Below, one piece after another: positions 44,060 through 54,999 of a stretch of DNA of 64,000 nt. A program made the translations under genes and the position numbers. Origin of the DNA: Acanthosepion lycidas (taxonomy: Eukaryota; Mollusca; Cephalopoda; Sepiida; Sepiidae); the NCBI GenBank assembly GCA_963932145.1, contig OZ010595.1, forward strand, positions 88,034,081 through 88,098,080. Direction: 5' to 3'. Within the stretch, counting starts at the first letter, position 1. Each line of letters begins with the position of its first letter. The notes below the pieces were generated by a model. That model was given only the letters and a program-made list of their open reading frames with translations, made no database searches and was not told the origin of the DNA.

Positions 44060-44405
44060 CTGATCTAACTTCGCTGAACTGTTCTTTCGGCAAGACGTAA
44101 CACCTCCCCATTATGCTTTTGCAGTAAGGTACTACCTTAACGAAAACTTTCCACAGAGTTGGTTCGGGAGAAAGGGCAGCACCGATTGGCTACCACATTC
44201 TCTTTTTTGGGAGTGGGTGTTGTAGTAAAGAACAAGGTTTATGAGATTAATCCATGCACAGTGGATGAATTAAATGATTATCTTTCAGGAGTATTTATTG
44301 AAACTGATGCAGATCGTGATTTGCATTGTGCTGTGTGTCATCGTGTTCTGCAGAGGTTCGAGGAATGTTGCAATGCTTAAGAAGACATTTTGAGCACTTA
44401 GATTA
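44060..44405 (+). pseudogene. DDE transposase C-terminal half
   Basis: In pieces: FQQDVTPPHYAF-like text spread over frames, ARRNTSP, YYLNENFPQSWFGRKGSTDW, VVVKNKVYEINPCTVDELND and HCAVCHRVLQRFEECCNA, then RRHFEHLD in another frame. Same superfamily as 19351-20402. N-terminal half deleted. Confidence 0.75.
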
Positions 44406-44412
44406 AACTATT

Positions 44413-44870
44413 TTGGGCCCAGTGTGTCTACTTGTGGCCCGCCCTGCCTATTTTTGGCCCATTCTGCCTACTTTGGGACCATCCTGCCTACTTTGGGCCT
44501 ACTTTTGGCCTACTAACAACTTTTAACCCCTTGCCTATTTTGGGCCCACTCTGTCCACTTTGGGATCACTTTGTCTACTTTTGGCCCAGTGACTACTTTT
44601 GGGTTCACCCTGCCTACTTTTGGCCCACCCTACCTACTTTTGGCCTCCCTGCCTATTTTGGGCCCACCCTGACTATTTTGGGCCCAACCTGCCTATTTTG
44701 GGCCCAACCTGCCTATTTTGGGTCCACCCTGCTTACTTTGGGCCCACTTTGTCTTCTTTTGGTCCACTGCCTACTTTTGGGTCCACCCTGCCTACTTTTG
44801 GCACACTCTGCCTACTTTTGGCCCACCCTGCCTACTTTTGGCCCACTCTGCTTACTTTTGACCCACCCTG
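44413..44870 (+). repeat. Minisatellite, about 20-21-bp unit
   Basis: About 22 degenerate copies of CCTGCCTACTTTTGGCCCAC. The last unit, CTTTTGACCCACCCTGTATA, is the transposon end itself. A 147-codon frame through it (FWPTLPTFGPLCLL pattern) is an artefact. Confidence 0.92.
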
Positions 44871-45164
44871 TATAATATTTTGCTGTCATCTATTAAAATT
44901 TATCTATGTTAATATTATTTGGGTTGTTTCTGATATGTTGTTCTATATGTGCGAGAATTGCAGTAAATTTCTTTCTACTAGTATAGTACCCGTCAAAAAC
45001 GACGTAGGGTTCGGCACGTCTTCCTAGTACCTTTACGCTTTGACTATGTCTAGAATCAAAGCATCACTACTCGGCATAGCTTCGGTGTTGCTCAGATTTC
45101 AGGCTGTCATCCAAATACAGTATCCTTTTCTCCTTGTTGATGTATAGAGTAAAACTAAATTAAA

Positions 45165-45300
45165 ATAAAAACGATGCGCGTATTTAGAGCAGTACCTCCC
45201 TATTTCACAATAAGGGGAAATTCCAAATATTCTGATGCCTGATAACAATCGCAGTAAATAGACTATTTTTGTCCTTGATTCGCATGCACGCATATGGTCG
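45165..45300 (-). repeat. Dispersed repeat, inverted partner of 43110-43215
   Basis: Minus strand GCGATTGTTATCAGGCATCA, GAATATTTGGAATTTCCCCT, TATTGTGAAATAGGGAGGTA and CTGCTCTAAATA. The sequence continues toward 45000 as an unassigned repeat. Confidence 0.6.
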
Positions 45301-45937
45301 CATAATCTGAAACTATTCTCAGGTTAAAGATTGTGAAAGCCAAATTTGAACATTTTCAATTACCTGTTCCAATTGTTCAAATCATTATCAAGAAATCCAA
45401 GAATGCTTACACCGTTTCTAAAATATATATATATATATATATCCACAAATAATTGGCAACGTTATCGTCCTGACTTGGCATATCATCACTTCTCTATCGC
45501 TGTAACGTAGCTTCCCTCGCCTCTTCTATAAATAATTTAACAATAATTGTTCTGATGAGCTTTCCTTGAGGTCATGAATTTAAGCGCATTGCTAGATTAT
45601 CGGCGAGGGCTCATAATTTAACTTTTGAAATTGTTTGTTGTAACCATAAGCTCAAAACTAATATTTTCTTCTCACATTCATCCCTCTTTCTGCTATCTTA
45701 TTAACTACGACTTTCAAACATTTTAAATGCCATGTCATTCCTAATCTGTCCTCTTGAATATTGATCTTTTTATTGTCGTCTTTAATCCTTTTCATCCTGG
45801 TGGCTTTTATTGCTTTGCCTTAGTGAAATGATCTAAAAACATATGACTGAAGCTTAAAATAGAAAATGACTGAAAACTCGTGTTCTAGTTAATCAATAAC
45901 TGATTCCTAAACAGTAATGTCAATATTTTAGTGCAGC

Positions 45938-46010
45938 CAAATGAGAGTCTAGCCTTTAAGGCAATTGAAAATTTGTGGAGAGAACTGAAGACAGAAGAAT
46001 ATTTGAATTC
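45938..46010 (+). pseudogene. Tc1-like transposase scrap
   Basis: PNESLAFKAIENLWRELKTE keeps the IENLW-R-x-L-K signature. The SPDLNP residues before it have changed. Confidence 0.45.
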
Positions 46011-46079
46011 TAGTCCATCATATTTAAGCCCTCTAGATATTTAGGGCGTCTTCCAGAGCAAGACTAAGGATTCTTTTAA

Positions 46080-47765
46080 GTTGAGGGAATATTATTATTA
46101 TTATAAATAAATAAAAGTAAAATATAAAATAATAATAATAATAATAATGATAATGGTGAAAATTATAAATAAAATAATACACTAATATAAAAGCGTTGTA
46201 TAAAATAAGTTAAATAAAAATTAAAAATAATAAAAATACCACCAGCATACAACAAAAAATGTTCCTGCCGGAAATACAAACATCCCGCTAAAAGACGTTA
46301 AATTCAAGCTCTTCCCACGAACCAAGGTACGGGCAACACGTGTCTGACTTTTCTCTATGATATGGCTTGTAATACCACGGAGTATTTTCTCCCTTTTATC
46401 ACATGTACCATAAAACAATTGTAACCTAAAAAATACGCGCAAAAATATAAATAAACTGTATGAAATGAACATACACTTTACCATGCTTTTCCTGTTATTT
46501 GTGTATGTTTTATATTCTTTCAAGTATGCTTTTACTTCCGGAAATACGAGGCTAATTTCTGCTGCTATGATGTTAGTGAATCCCCTCAACATTATAGTGA
46601 TCGCCGAAGTGCATAAAAAACAACCAATTCATCCACAAAGTAGTTTACCGCCAAAACTTCGATGAAAAAGCGTATACCATGATGAAAAGACCCTAAACTT
46701 GAAAAAAACAATGTTTTATTTTCAAAATGTTTGTTATTATTAAGAGCGTACAAAGTATTTTTGATTATTGTATTGATATTTTTAATTCTTTCTAGCCCGT
46801 TCGAAAGTTTTGTTAAGAATCTTGTTTTTCTTGGAAATTTTAGTAATTTTTTTTTGTCGATAAAATTGTTTTGGAAATTCATGCAAAAATCTAATAATTT
46901 TTATTAAATTTTCAGGTCTTATTCACAAATGAATTAAATATTTTTGAATTTTATTTTTAGAAAATTTTGGTAAATGTATATTTTTTTTTTACATCTGTTA
47001 CCCTCACTTAACGAATATTTTTATGAAATTTCGAGACATTAAAATTCCACATTCTTCATATTTATATTAGCCTTGGAGAAATTGAATCATTAATTTGTTT
47101 TTATTGAAATATTAAATTTAATTTATTAGGTTGAAATTAAAACTAAAATAAAAAAAATTCAAGAAAGATTTTCATTTTTAAAAATTCATTTTAAACACCA
47201 GGTATCAAATTTTCTGTGGTGGTATCTAAATTTAAAGCTACTAACGCGGACGAATATCGGGAGTATTATCCTGTCCGTTTTCAATACAAAACAAAGAATG
47301 AAGAGGGATTTCGTACCCCGTGGCTGTAGATATGAAACCACAAAGGTTCGGAGATTGGCAACTATTTAAAAATGGGTCAGTTGATTAGGAGGAACAACAC
47401 GTGGCTCTGCGTAGACCCCGACGGAAGTACACAGAAGTTCTAGATGTCTTGGGCAATCAGGGCCCAGTTTCTTCTAGCAGGGTCTCAGGATCAATGCCAT
47501 CACATACAACTAGGGGCTGCACACTTTAGTCAATCCTGGACCGACCGTGTGTGTTACAGCAGATATCTACGCTTTCCCTACTGGACCAGTTGGTCTAGGA
47601 GTGGTTGACCGAGAATTTTCTAGATTATTTCAACCCCCAACATCTACGCTAATACATCTCTTTATTTGAATCTCTGAGACTATTCCCGATGCGATAGGGG
47701 AATGCCCTCAAGCTCAAGCTGAGGGCAGTGTGATTGAATAACCTTTGCCGTTTTGTTAGGTTGAA
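46080..47765. other. No gene recognised
   Basis: AT-rich with AAT units at 46126-46150. Two consecutive minus frames (46882-46592, 96 codons; 46592-46221, 123 codons) are open but not recognised. 47200-47640 is GC-richer with no open frame of note. Confidence 0.5.
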
Positions 47766-47816
47766 CACACATACACGCCCACTCACACACACGCGCACGC
47801 ACGCACACACACACAG

Positions 47817-47871
<55 letters not shown>
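47766..47871. repeat. (CA)n-rich and (TA)n microsatellite
   Basis: CACA/CGCA text to 47829, then TA units. Confidence 0.95.
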
Positions 47872-47875
<4 letters not shown>

Positions 47876-48149
47876 CCCAAAGAACTAAATAAAAGAAAAC
47901 TTACACTTAACACACACATCCTGTTCCCAGCAACCAATAAAACTATCAAAATGACCAAGGATGGCATTCTTTAAGTCAGGAATCTCTCATCGTCTATCTT
48001 AAAAAACACCTTGATAGAGGCCGTTTGACCAACACAAGGACTGACCAAAATTAACAATAAAAATCAAATTAAAACTACAGATAAAGTTCACTTTCTTCAG
48101 AAACAGTCATTCACTCCTGTAGTTCACTGCTGCTAACAAGCAGGGTTTT

Positions 48150-48190
48150 TTTCGCCTGATGATGGCCATTCTGGCCGAAACTAGTTGAGG
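48150..48190 (+). ncRNA. Hammerhead-like motif
   Basis: CTGATGA (48156-48162), one extra U, GGCC/GGCC stem II, GAAA (48177-48180), stem III AC(UA)GU and U17. Stem I is poor (GGUU with AACC only at distance). Probably decayed. Confidence 0.4.
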
Positions 48191-48277
48191 AACCTATCTG
48201 AAATAATAAAACAAAAAAAATATTAATATACAACCCAGTGTGTCTAAAAATATTTTTTAATATTTTTTATTGTTCAA

Positions 48278-48281
<4 letters not shown>

Positions 48282-48317
<36 letters not shown>

Positions 48318-48500
48318 AATATAGTTTTTAGTTTTAAGGTATGCTATATTTATGTGGCAAAGTTCTCACTATCAGGAATAGAACATATGTAAATATAAAA
48401 GTGGATAGTGACGTCAATAGCCAGCGGCTAGAGTATGTTTAAACGCAAACTTCAGTCTTGAAGAAACAGATTGCCACCGCAAGGTTTTGACCTCAATGTA
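48282..48500 (+). mobile_element. Dispersed family D, copy, with TA array
   Basis: (TA)n at 48282-48310, then AATATAGTTTTTAGTTTTAA, TCACTATCAGGAATAGAACA and AAGTGGATAGTGACGTCAAT. Confidence 0.7.
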
Positions 48501-48604
48501 CACTTTTATACTCAACGAATCAAATCAACAAAAGTTCAATAGACTTACTTAATTAACTGATTGACCGACTCAAGAGTTTATCGAACATCGAAAACTAAAC
48601 TGGT

Positions 48605-49310
48605 TACATTCTATGACCGCCGATCAGACCCCGAACTACCGCCACTACGGATGTTCCTTCGAGGAGGCTCCGTGCTTTGACAGAATATTGTGCCTGAAAC
48701 TCACACCCGACTTCAAGTGGAATTCTTATATACGATCCATGGCTAAAGATGCAGGTAAAATGATCGGTTCCCTGTATGGCTCCAGTAACTCCTCATTCTA
48801 TCCTTTATTTTATAAGAGCCAGATCAGGCTGAAAATAGAGTACTGTTGCCATATTTGGGCAGCAGCTGTCCAACCCTCACTTTCTAGTCTTAATAGAGTT
48901 CAAAAGTGTCTACGAGTCCTTGTTGGACAAGAATTATTATCCACCCTTCAAACTCTCACAGGCGGGATGTGGCGAACCTCTCCCTTCTCTATCACTACTT
49001 CTATGGAAATTGCTCCGACAAACCTCTTTCCTAGACCCGCCATGCTACATACATAGTCACAAACCACCCAAATTTCCTACGTATTCCATCGGTGAGAAGT
49101 AAGTTTCACTCAAACAGCTTCTTCCTGCGAGCCACTGCCCTTTGGAACAAACTCCCAATCGGATGTTTCATCGATCACTACAATCTGTTCAAGTCTTATT
49201 TTATATCACGGCTGTCTACAATTTTCTCTCTCTTGGCGCTGCCTATATTTTTTCCTGGCTTTACGTACATTGATTTCATTTTAAAACATCTATTAGATTT
49301 ACAATAATTC
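48605..49310 (+). pseudogene. Jockey/CR1-like LINE, RT C-terminal part
   Basis: LCLKLTPDFKWNSYIRSMAK, MIGSLYGSSNSSFYPLFYKS, QIRLKIEYCCHIWAAAVQPS and SLNRVQKCLRVLVGQELLST lie in one 147-codon frame. After a frameshift come RSKFHSNSFFLRATALWNKL and PIGCFIDHYNLFKS, ending in the 3' UTR. One of the better-kept tails. Confidence 0.88.
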
Positions 49311-50089
49311 ATTAGCGAAAACTCATAAACCTACAAAATGTAATTCATGTCGGAAAAATCTTTTGTTATTTCTTTCACATTTTCCCCCTATTTGTTTCGA
49401 CTTTCCCCCTACGGGATTCCTTTTATGATCGATTCCTATATTACAAATAAAAAAAATCACTTACAATATATCACCAGTCGTTCAAAAACTGGTCAGCGTT
49501 TACATCATTTACAATGATAAAGACGACAGAAATGTTCACTTGACTTCTTCAACACTCATTGGAAGGTTTATCATTTTTTTCTTAGACGGTTTAATTTACT
49601 CTTTTCTACTTGCACATCAGACACATCCATTACCTTTTTTTTTCTTGTTGGACTGAAAATGCCGTGACACGTCCTTTTGGAGACATTTAAGATATTATCT
49701 CCACTTATTCAATAGTATTTCTATCTTCCGATAGCTTTTTATCATTATTTCCCTATCTTTAGGATTCTTTGTAATACACAGCGAGCTTTTCATCTCTGTA
49801 CACCTAGCTTTTATTATTTCTAGATTTTTCTTTTCTTTTTTCTTTTTTTCTTTTCTTCAGTTTATACTGCTTTTCTACGCTTTTAATGTTATTATATTAC
49901 TGCTGTCTGCAATTTCCTCCCTCTTTGAGCTGTCGATATTTTCTTCCAGACTTTACGTACTTTGATTTCTTTTTAATTTATTCCTTTTGTTTTTTATAAC
50001 TGCGTTCATATACAACGTTTTAAGATTTACTTTCTTAATCAATCCTGACGTGATATTAAACTGTCTTTCTCGTTGTGTCAAGTGAGCCT
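49311..50089. other. No gene; second LINE 3' UTR segment
   Basis: 49895-49985 (CTGTCTGCAATTTCCTCCCT, CTTTACGTACTTTGATTTC) repeats 49205-49285 (CTGTCTACAATTTTCTCTCT, CTTTACGTACATTGATTTC), so a second LINE end or a duplication lies here. Confidence 0.6.
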
Positions 50090-50940
50090 GTATATAGGTC
50101 GACCACTTGTACCTTGAGAGAATGTTGGGCCTCAAACGCACAACATATATCAATTGCAACTCATACATACGATCCATCGCTAAAGATGTATGCAAAGTGA
50201 ACGGTTCGCTGTACAGCTCCAGTAACCTGACTCCTCATGCTATCCTATACCTTTATAAGAGCCAGATCAGGCTGAAAATGAAGTAGTGTTGCTATATTTG
50301 GACGGGAGCTGCCTAGCCCTCACTTTCCAGTCTTGATAACGTTCAAAAGTATCTCCGAGTTCTTTTGGGTGACGAATTATTCCAACTACTCTCTCCCACA
50401 GATAGAAAATCTCTCACTGCTCTATCGCTATTACCATGGGAAATACTCCGGACTTACGACATTCCTTGGTCCCGCCGGGTCTAACGGTCACATCTATTCC
50501 ACTTACATAGCAGCAAATCACCCACATTCTGTCCGTATTCTATCGGTGAGAAGTCAGTTCAGCTTCTTCCTGCGACCCACTGCTCTGTGGAACAGACTCG
50601 CAAGTAGATGTTTCTCCGATCACTACAATCTTAACCCTTTGAGCCCTGATAGCCACTTTACCGGTGGTAGAGAAAAATGACGTAATGCCCAGCAACCGGT
50701 TGAACGGTAGATAAACACTTTTTCCTATATTTATAATCTACAGTGAAACATTACATACCAATTATTTGCGAATTTTGACTCAGGAGCTCAGGCAGAAGGG
50801 TTAAAATTGTTGAGGAACGTAAGTTTAACCTGTTCAAGTCTAGAGTTACCCGTTATCAATGCCCTCCTATTTATATATACTATCCCTTAAAGTAACCCTC
50901 TAACACGCATGTTCCCCGGGCCTTTTATAGTGTGAACCTT
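50090..50940 (+). pseudogene. Jockey/CR1-like LINE, C-terminal end and tail
   Basis: INCNSYIRSIAKDVCKVNGS, LYKSQIRLKMK-stop-CCYIW, PSLSSLDNVQKYLRVLLGDE, VQLLPATHCSVEQ in another frame, then EERKFNLFKSRVTRYQCPP. The copy ends in AATAAATAAATAAAT. A piggyBac-like MITE (50635-50800) sits inside. Confidence 0.85.
50635..50800. mobile_element. piggyBac-like MITE, 166 bp
   Basis: Starts CCCTTTGAGCCCTGATAGCC and ends GCTCAGGCAGAAGGG, with exact TTAA on both sides (50631-50634, 50801-50804). It interrupts the LINE C terminus between DHYNL and the FNLFKSR block. Confidence 0.7.
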
Positions 50941-51066
50941 ACTGTAATAAATAAATAAATCAATCTCGGACTAATGAACTCTTCAAAGTGAAACTCATGA
51001 GTCGATCAATCAGACGCGCGTCAACTGATCCTTTGTTGATTGATTTATTGAATGGACGCTTTTTAC

Positions 51067-51349
51067 AGTATTTACATTATTCGGACTATTGTCCTCATCT
51101 TTGTCGCCATATTTATCACAATGTTTCGGCCGTTGTACGCTCCGGCCTTCTTCAGGTGGTTGGAATGTCGAACTGAACCCTTTATTTCGATCACTGGGGT
51201 AGACTGTTCTAGTTCCACGTGCCATGTCTAATGGATATCAGTTATCAGTTATCTCCTGCTAATTTTCCGTCTGAAAGTTCTCCACTGCCTTAACCGGGTA
51301 TTGAACTCCCACTCTTTGGGTCCTGTCACTGGATCTAACCAACGCCTTT
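51067..51349 (-). mobile_element. tRNA-headed SINE family B, copy 2
   Basis: Minus strand from AAAGGCGTTGGTTAGATCCA through GAGTTCAATACCCGG, CCTGAAGAAGGCCGGAGCGT and CGGCCGAAACATTGTGATAA to AATAATGTAAATACT. It lacks the first bases of the head and faces copy 3. Confidence 0.9.
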
Positions 51350-51680
51350 GAGGACACATGGCACAGTGGATAAAGGCGTTGGTTAAATCCAGTGACAGAA
51401 CCCAAAGAGTGTGAGTTCAATACCCGGTTAAGGCAGTGGAGAACTTTCAGAGGGAAAATTAGCAGGAGATAACTGATAACCGACATCCATCAAACATGGC
51501 ACGTGGAACTAGAACAGTCTACCCCAGTGACCGCAATAAAGGGTTCAGTTCGAAATTCCAACCACCTGAAGAAGGCCGGAGCGTACAACGGCCGAAACGT
51601 TGTGATAAATATGGCGACAAAGACGAGGACAATAGTCCGAATAATGTAAATACTATACATAATACCTCATCTCAGAAATA
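51350..51680 (+). mobile_element. tRNA-headed SINE family B, copy 3 (reference)
   Basis: TGGCACAGTGGATAAAGGCG is a good pol III box A and GAGTTCAATACCCGG a box B. The body has GGCACGTGGAACTAGAACAG, CAATAAAGGGTTCAGTTCG and AACCACCTGAAGAAGGCCGG, then GCGTACAACGGCCGAAACGT (hammerhead-like: CUGAAGA, extra A, GGCCG/CGGCC, GAAAC). The 3' part is GACGAGGACAATAGTCCGAA and AATACCTCATCTCAGA. Stem III and H17 do not complete a ribozyme. Confidence 0.9.
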
Positions 51681-51954
51681 TAGACAGACACTGGCCGCTT
51701 TTTTCGCAGAAATTCTGCTGGCTTTAAAATGACGTTAATTTCTCCTAATTTTCGCGTATTCATACTAATATTTTCTAGGTAATTATCTTTATATTCAGTT
51801 TTCATTTATCTTGCATGCCGTATATTTGCTGATCAGTTATTCGCTGAATTTTGATATCAGATTTTCCCTGACTTATATCCGGTATTTTGACAAGCAATGA
51901 GATTATATAAAAATATTTGTTGACTAAAAATAAACGTTTTCATCATTTTTACTT
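51681..51954. other. No feature recognised
   Basis: AT-rich spacer between the SINE pair and the TATC array. Confidence 0.6.
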
Positions 51955-51955
51955 A

Positions 51956-52005
<50 letters not shown>

Positions 52006-52032
52006 CATTCTGTTCTTATCTATCTCATTCTG

Positions 52033-52094
<62 letters not shown>

Positions 52095-52169
52095 CATTCT
52101 GTTCTTATCTATCTCATTCTGTTCTCTATCTATCTATCTATCATATTCTGTTCTTATCTATCTGTTCTC

Positions 52170-52213
<44 letters not shown>

Positions 52214-52288
52214 CATTCTGTTCTTATCTATCTCATTCTGTTCTCTATCTATCTATCTATCTATTTATCTATCTATCTTATTCTGTTC

Positions 52289-52335
<47 letters not shown>

Positions 52336-52362
52336 CATTCTGTTCTTATCTATCTCATTCTG

Positions 52363-52404
<42 letters not shown>

Positions 52405-52479
52405 CATTCTGTTCTTATCTATCTCATTCTGTTCTCTATCTATCTATCTATCATATTCTGTTCTTATCTATCTGTTCTC

Positions 52480-52515
<36 letters not shown>

Positions 52516-52594
52516 CATTCTGTTCTTATCTATCTCATTCTGTTCTCTATCTATCTATCTATCTATCTATTTATCTATCTATCTTATTCTGTTC

Positions 52595-52637
<43 letters not shown>

Positions 52638-52721
52638 CATTCTGTTCTTATCTATCTCATTCTGTTATCTATCTATCTATCTATCTATCTATCTCATTCT
52701 GTTCTTATCTATCTCATTCTG

Positions 52722-52752
<31 letters not shown>

Positions 52753-52850
52753 GCTATCTATCTATCTATCTATCTCATTCTGTTCTTATCTATCTCATTC
52801 TGTTCTCTATCTATCTATCTATCATATTCTGTTCTTATCTATCTGTTCTC

Positions 52851-52896
<46 letters not shown>

Positions 52897-52900
52897 TAAC
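51955..52900. repeat. (TATC)n higher-order array
   Basis: TATC blocks alternate with TCATTCTGTTCTTATC and related spacers. The marked unit ATCATATTCTGTTCTTATCT then ATCTGTTCTCATC occurs near 52142, 52452 and 52822, giving a higher-order period of about 310-370 bp. The 278-codon frame here is an artefact. Confidence 0.95.
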
Positions 52901-53099
52901 CAATTTAATTGACTACTAGTGCATGTCAACTTTCAACTACCATCGACGACTTTCTTTGACGTGTTAGTTTTTATATTGGTTGATGACGCATCGTTGCATT
53001 CAGAGAAAACACCGACACTTTCACGGTTGCAAACAATTACCAATCCAATGAAGAGAAAATATATTTGACTCTGAAAAGAATTTTTTGTAGTCATATATT

Positions 53100-53300
<201 letters not shown>

Positions 53301-53309
53301 TTGTTGGTG

Positions 53310-53960
53310 AATCTCGTTGCCGACTTCTGGAGTGTTCATCGACATTTCCTTCTGTGTGAAATGAGTCCTATGTTGGATCTAAAGAAACATCCACAGTCAC
53401 CTCGTGGTTGGGTAAGAGGGTCACGAGATGGAGAGCTCTTTGGCTTTTCTTCGTCTCTTCTATTTGTCTTCAGGTGTTTTTGATGGATATTGTTTTTCAT
53501 GGACTATTCTACTCTGATTAGTTCTTCCTGCATCTTCCGTCTTCCAATTGACCGGATTCATTTCTCTCCACAGACAGGTGTTTTTGAGCTGATCCTTGAA
53601 TCGACGACGCGGGGATCCACGTGATCTCTTTTTCAGATGCGAACTCTGAGAAGAGGATTTGTCTGGTATTTGCACAAGGTGTCCGGCTCATCGAAGTCGG
53701 TGGCGAGACATGATGGTTTCTAGCCTGTTTATTTTTGATCGGAGGAGAACATCGCTGTTCGTGATTCGGTCCTGTCAGTGTTCCGCTGGATTAGAGGAAG
53801 TTTGAGTTGATGGAATCTTTCAATATATATGTTTCGTTGGATTTCGTTCTTTTCTAATATTCTTACATTTTCTCGTTTGGTGTGAGTAAGGTAGTGTAAA
53901 AATTGTCCGTATTGTCCATTCTTTCAAGCGCTTTCGGACACTTCTTCAGCCATTTCCAAG
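53310..53960 (-). pseudogene. LINE C-terminal end with zinc-finger-like tail
   Basis: Minus-strand pieces: LLRSKINRLETIMSRHRLR, AGHLVQIPDKSSSQSSHLKK and RSRGSPRRRFKDQLKNTCLW (the RGxPRxRFKDxLK motif of many invertebrate LINE tails), then DCGCFFRSNIGLISHRRKCR, a Cys/His finger remnant. Distinct from the Jockey/CR1 and RTE families here. 53948-53920 on the same strand carries a CTGAAGAAGTGTCCGAAAGC core-like motif. Confidence 0.8.
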
Positions 53961-54266
53961 GAGTTTTAGGTATCATTAATTTTTTTTCATCTTTGACTGC
54001 TTAAAGTGTAGTTTTTGTGTTGTTTGACTAGTAGTAGAGTTTATTCCGAGCTACGCAATTTGAGGGTGGCTGTATTTCGAGTTGGTATCTTTCTGTTAAA
54101 AAAAAAACTCCTACTAATTCATTTTATATCCTTTATGTAATTACTTTCCGAACGCTCTATAATAATTTTAAAATAAATTTAACTTGCAGTTGTTTTTATA
54201 ATATTTCTGGTAAAACAATTATTTTCCGAACACTCTAATTGAAATGCAACAGAGCGCACTGATAAA

Positions 54267-54270
<4 letters not shown>

Positions 54271-54340
<70 letters not shown>
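54271..54340. repeat. (TA)n array
   Basis: About 35 TA units. Confidence 0.97.
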
Positions 54341-54341
<1 letters not shown>

Positions 54342-54524
54342 CTAGTGGTACTCGTTTGGAAAAACCTTAGGTATTTCGGCTTGTAGCTGAACAAACCAGA
54401 ACCCAAGGAAAAATGAGGAATAAAAAGAAAGAAAGAACTAAGACCATGAAATTGAGGCGAAAACAATCGTCCAGAATTCAAGCTCAGAATCCAAAGAAAA
54501 AAACTTCAAAATGGATATAGTAAC

Positions 54525-54600
54525 TACGTTCAGGTGGTTGGAATGTCGAACTGAATACTTTATTTCGCTCACTGGGGTAGACCTTTCTAGTTCAATATGA
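54525..54600 (-). mobile_element. SINE family B fragment, copy 4
   Basis: CAGGTGGTTGGAATGTCGAA, CTTTATTTCGCTCACTGGGG and TAGACCTTTCTAGTTCAA: the middle body only. Confidence 0.75.
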
Positions 54601-54664
54601 GCACTCGTAAAAAATGATGGCTGATGTCATTAGGTTTATAATACCCAGAAATTCATATACAGAT

Positions 54665-54960
54665 GTCCTCATGGCACAGTGGATAAAGGCATTAGTTAGA
54701 TCCAGTGACAGGACCCAAAGAGTGAGAGTTCAATACCTGGTTAAGGCGGTGGAGAACTTGGAGAGGGGAATTATCAGGAGATAACTGACATCCATTAGAC
54801 ATGGTACGTGGAAGTAGAACAGTCTACCCCAGTGATCGGAATAAAGGGTTCAGTTCGACATTCCAACCACCGGAAAGAGGCCGGAGCGTACAACGGCCGA
54901 AACGTGATAAATATGGCGACAACGATGAGGACAATAGTCCGAATAATGGAAATGGTATAG
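54665..54960 (+). mobile_element. SINE family B, copy 5
   Basis: CATGGCACAGTGGATAAAGG, GAGAGTTCAATACCTGG, ACCACCGGAAAGAGGCCGGA, GCGTACAACGGCCGAAACGT and GATGAGGACAATAGTCCGAA, running into GATA units. CUGAAGA is changed to CCGGAAAGA. Confidence 0.85.
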
Positions 54961-54999
54961 ATAGATAGATAAACCAAAATGGAAATGCGGATAGATATA

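Larger units (their letters stand above)
43992..44872 (+). mobile_element. TIR element with internal minisatellite, 881 bp
   Basis: TACAGGGTGG at the left and CCACCCTGTA at the right are perfect inverted ends, flanked by TA on both sides. It carries the C-terminal half of a DDE transposase and then a minisatellite that reaches the right terminus. Confidence 0.75.

Noticed and set aside
44432..45027. 147- and 142-codon overlapping frames
   Set aside because: Both are translations of the 20-21-bp minisatellite inside the TIR element.
46221..46882. Two adjacent minus-strand frames as a gene
   Set aside because: Open for 96 and 123 codons but without a recognisable domain or acceptor/donor pair; left as unassigned.
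51350..51440. Genuine tRNA gene
   Set aside because: Boxes A and B are present but the cloverleaf is not convincing and the unit is repeated with a long common body.
51917..52753. 278-codon open frame (YLSIYLSI pattern)
   Set aside because: Entirely a translation of the TATC array; the 4-bp unit reads open in all frames.
51955..52900. CRISPR-like array
   Set aside because: Spacers are themselves repeated and units are 4 bp; nothing else fits a prokaryotic locus.
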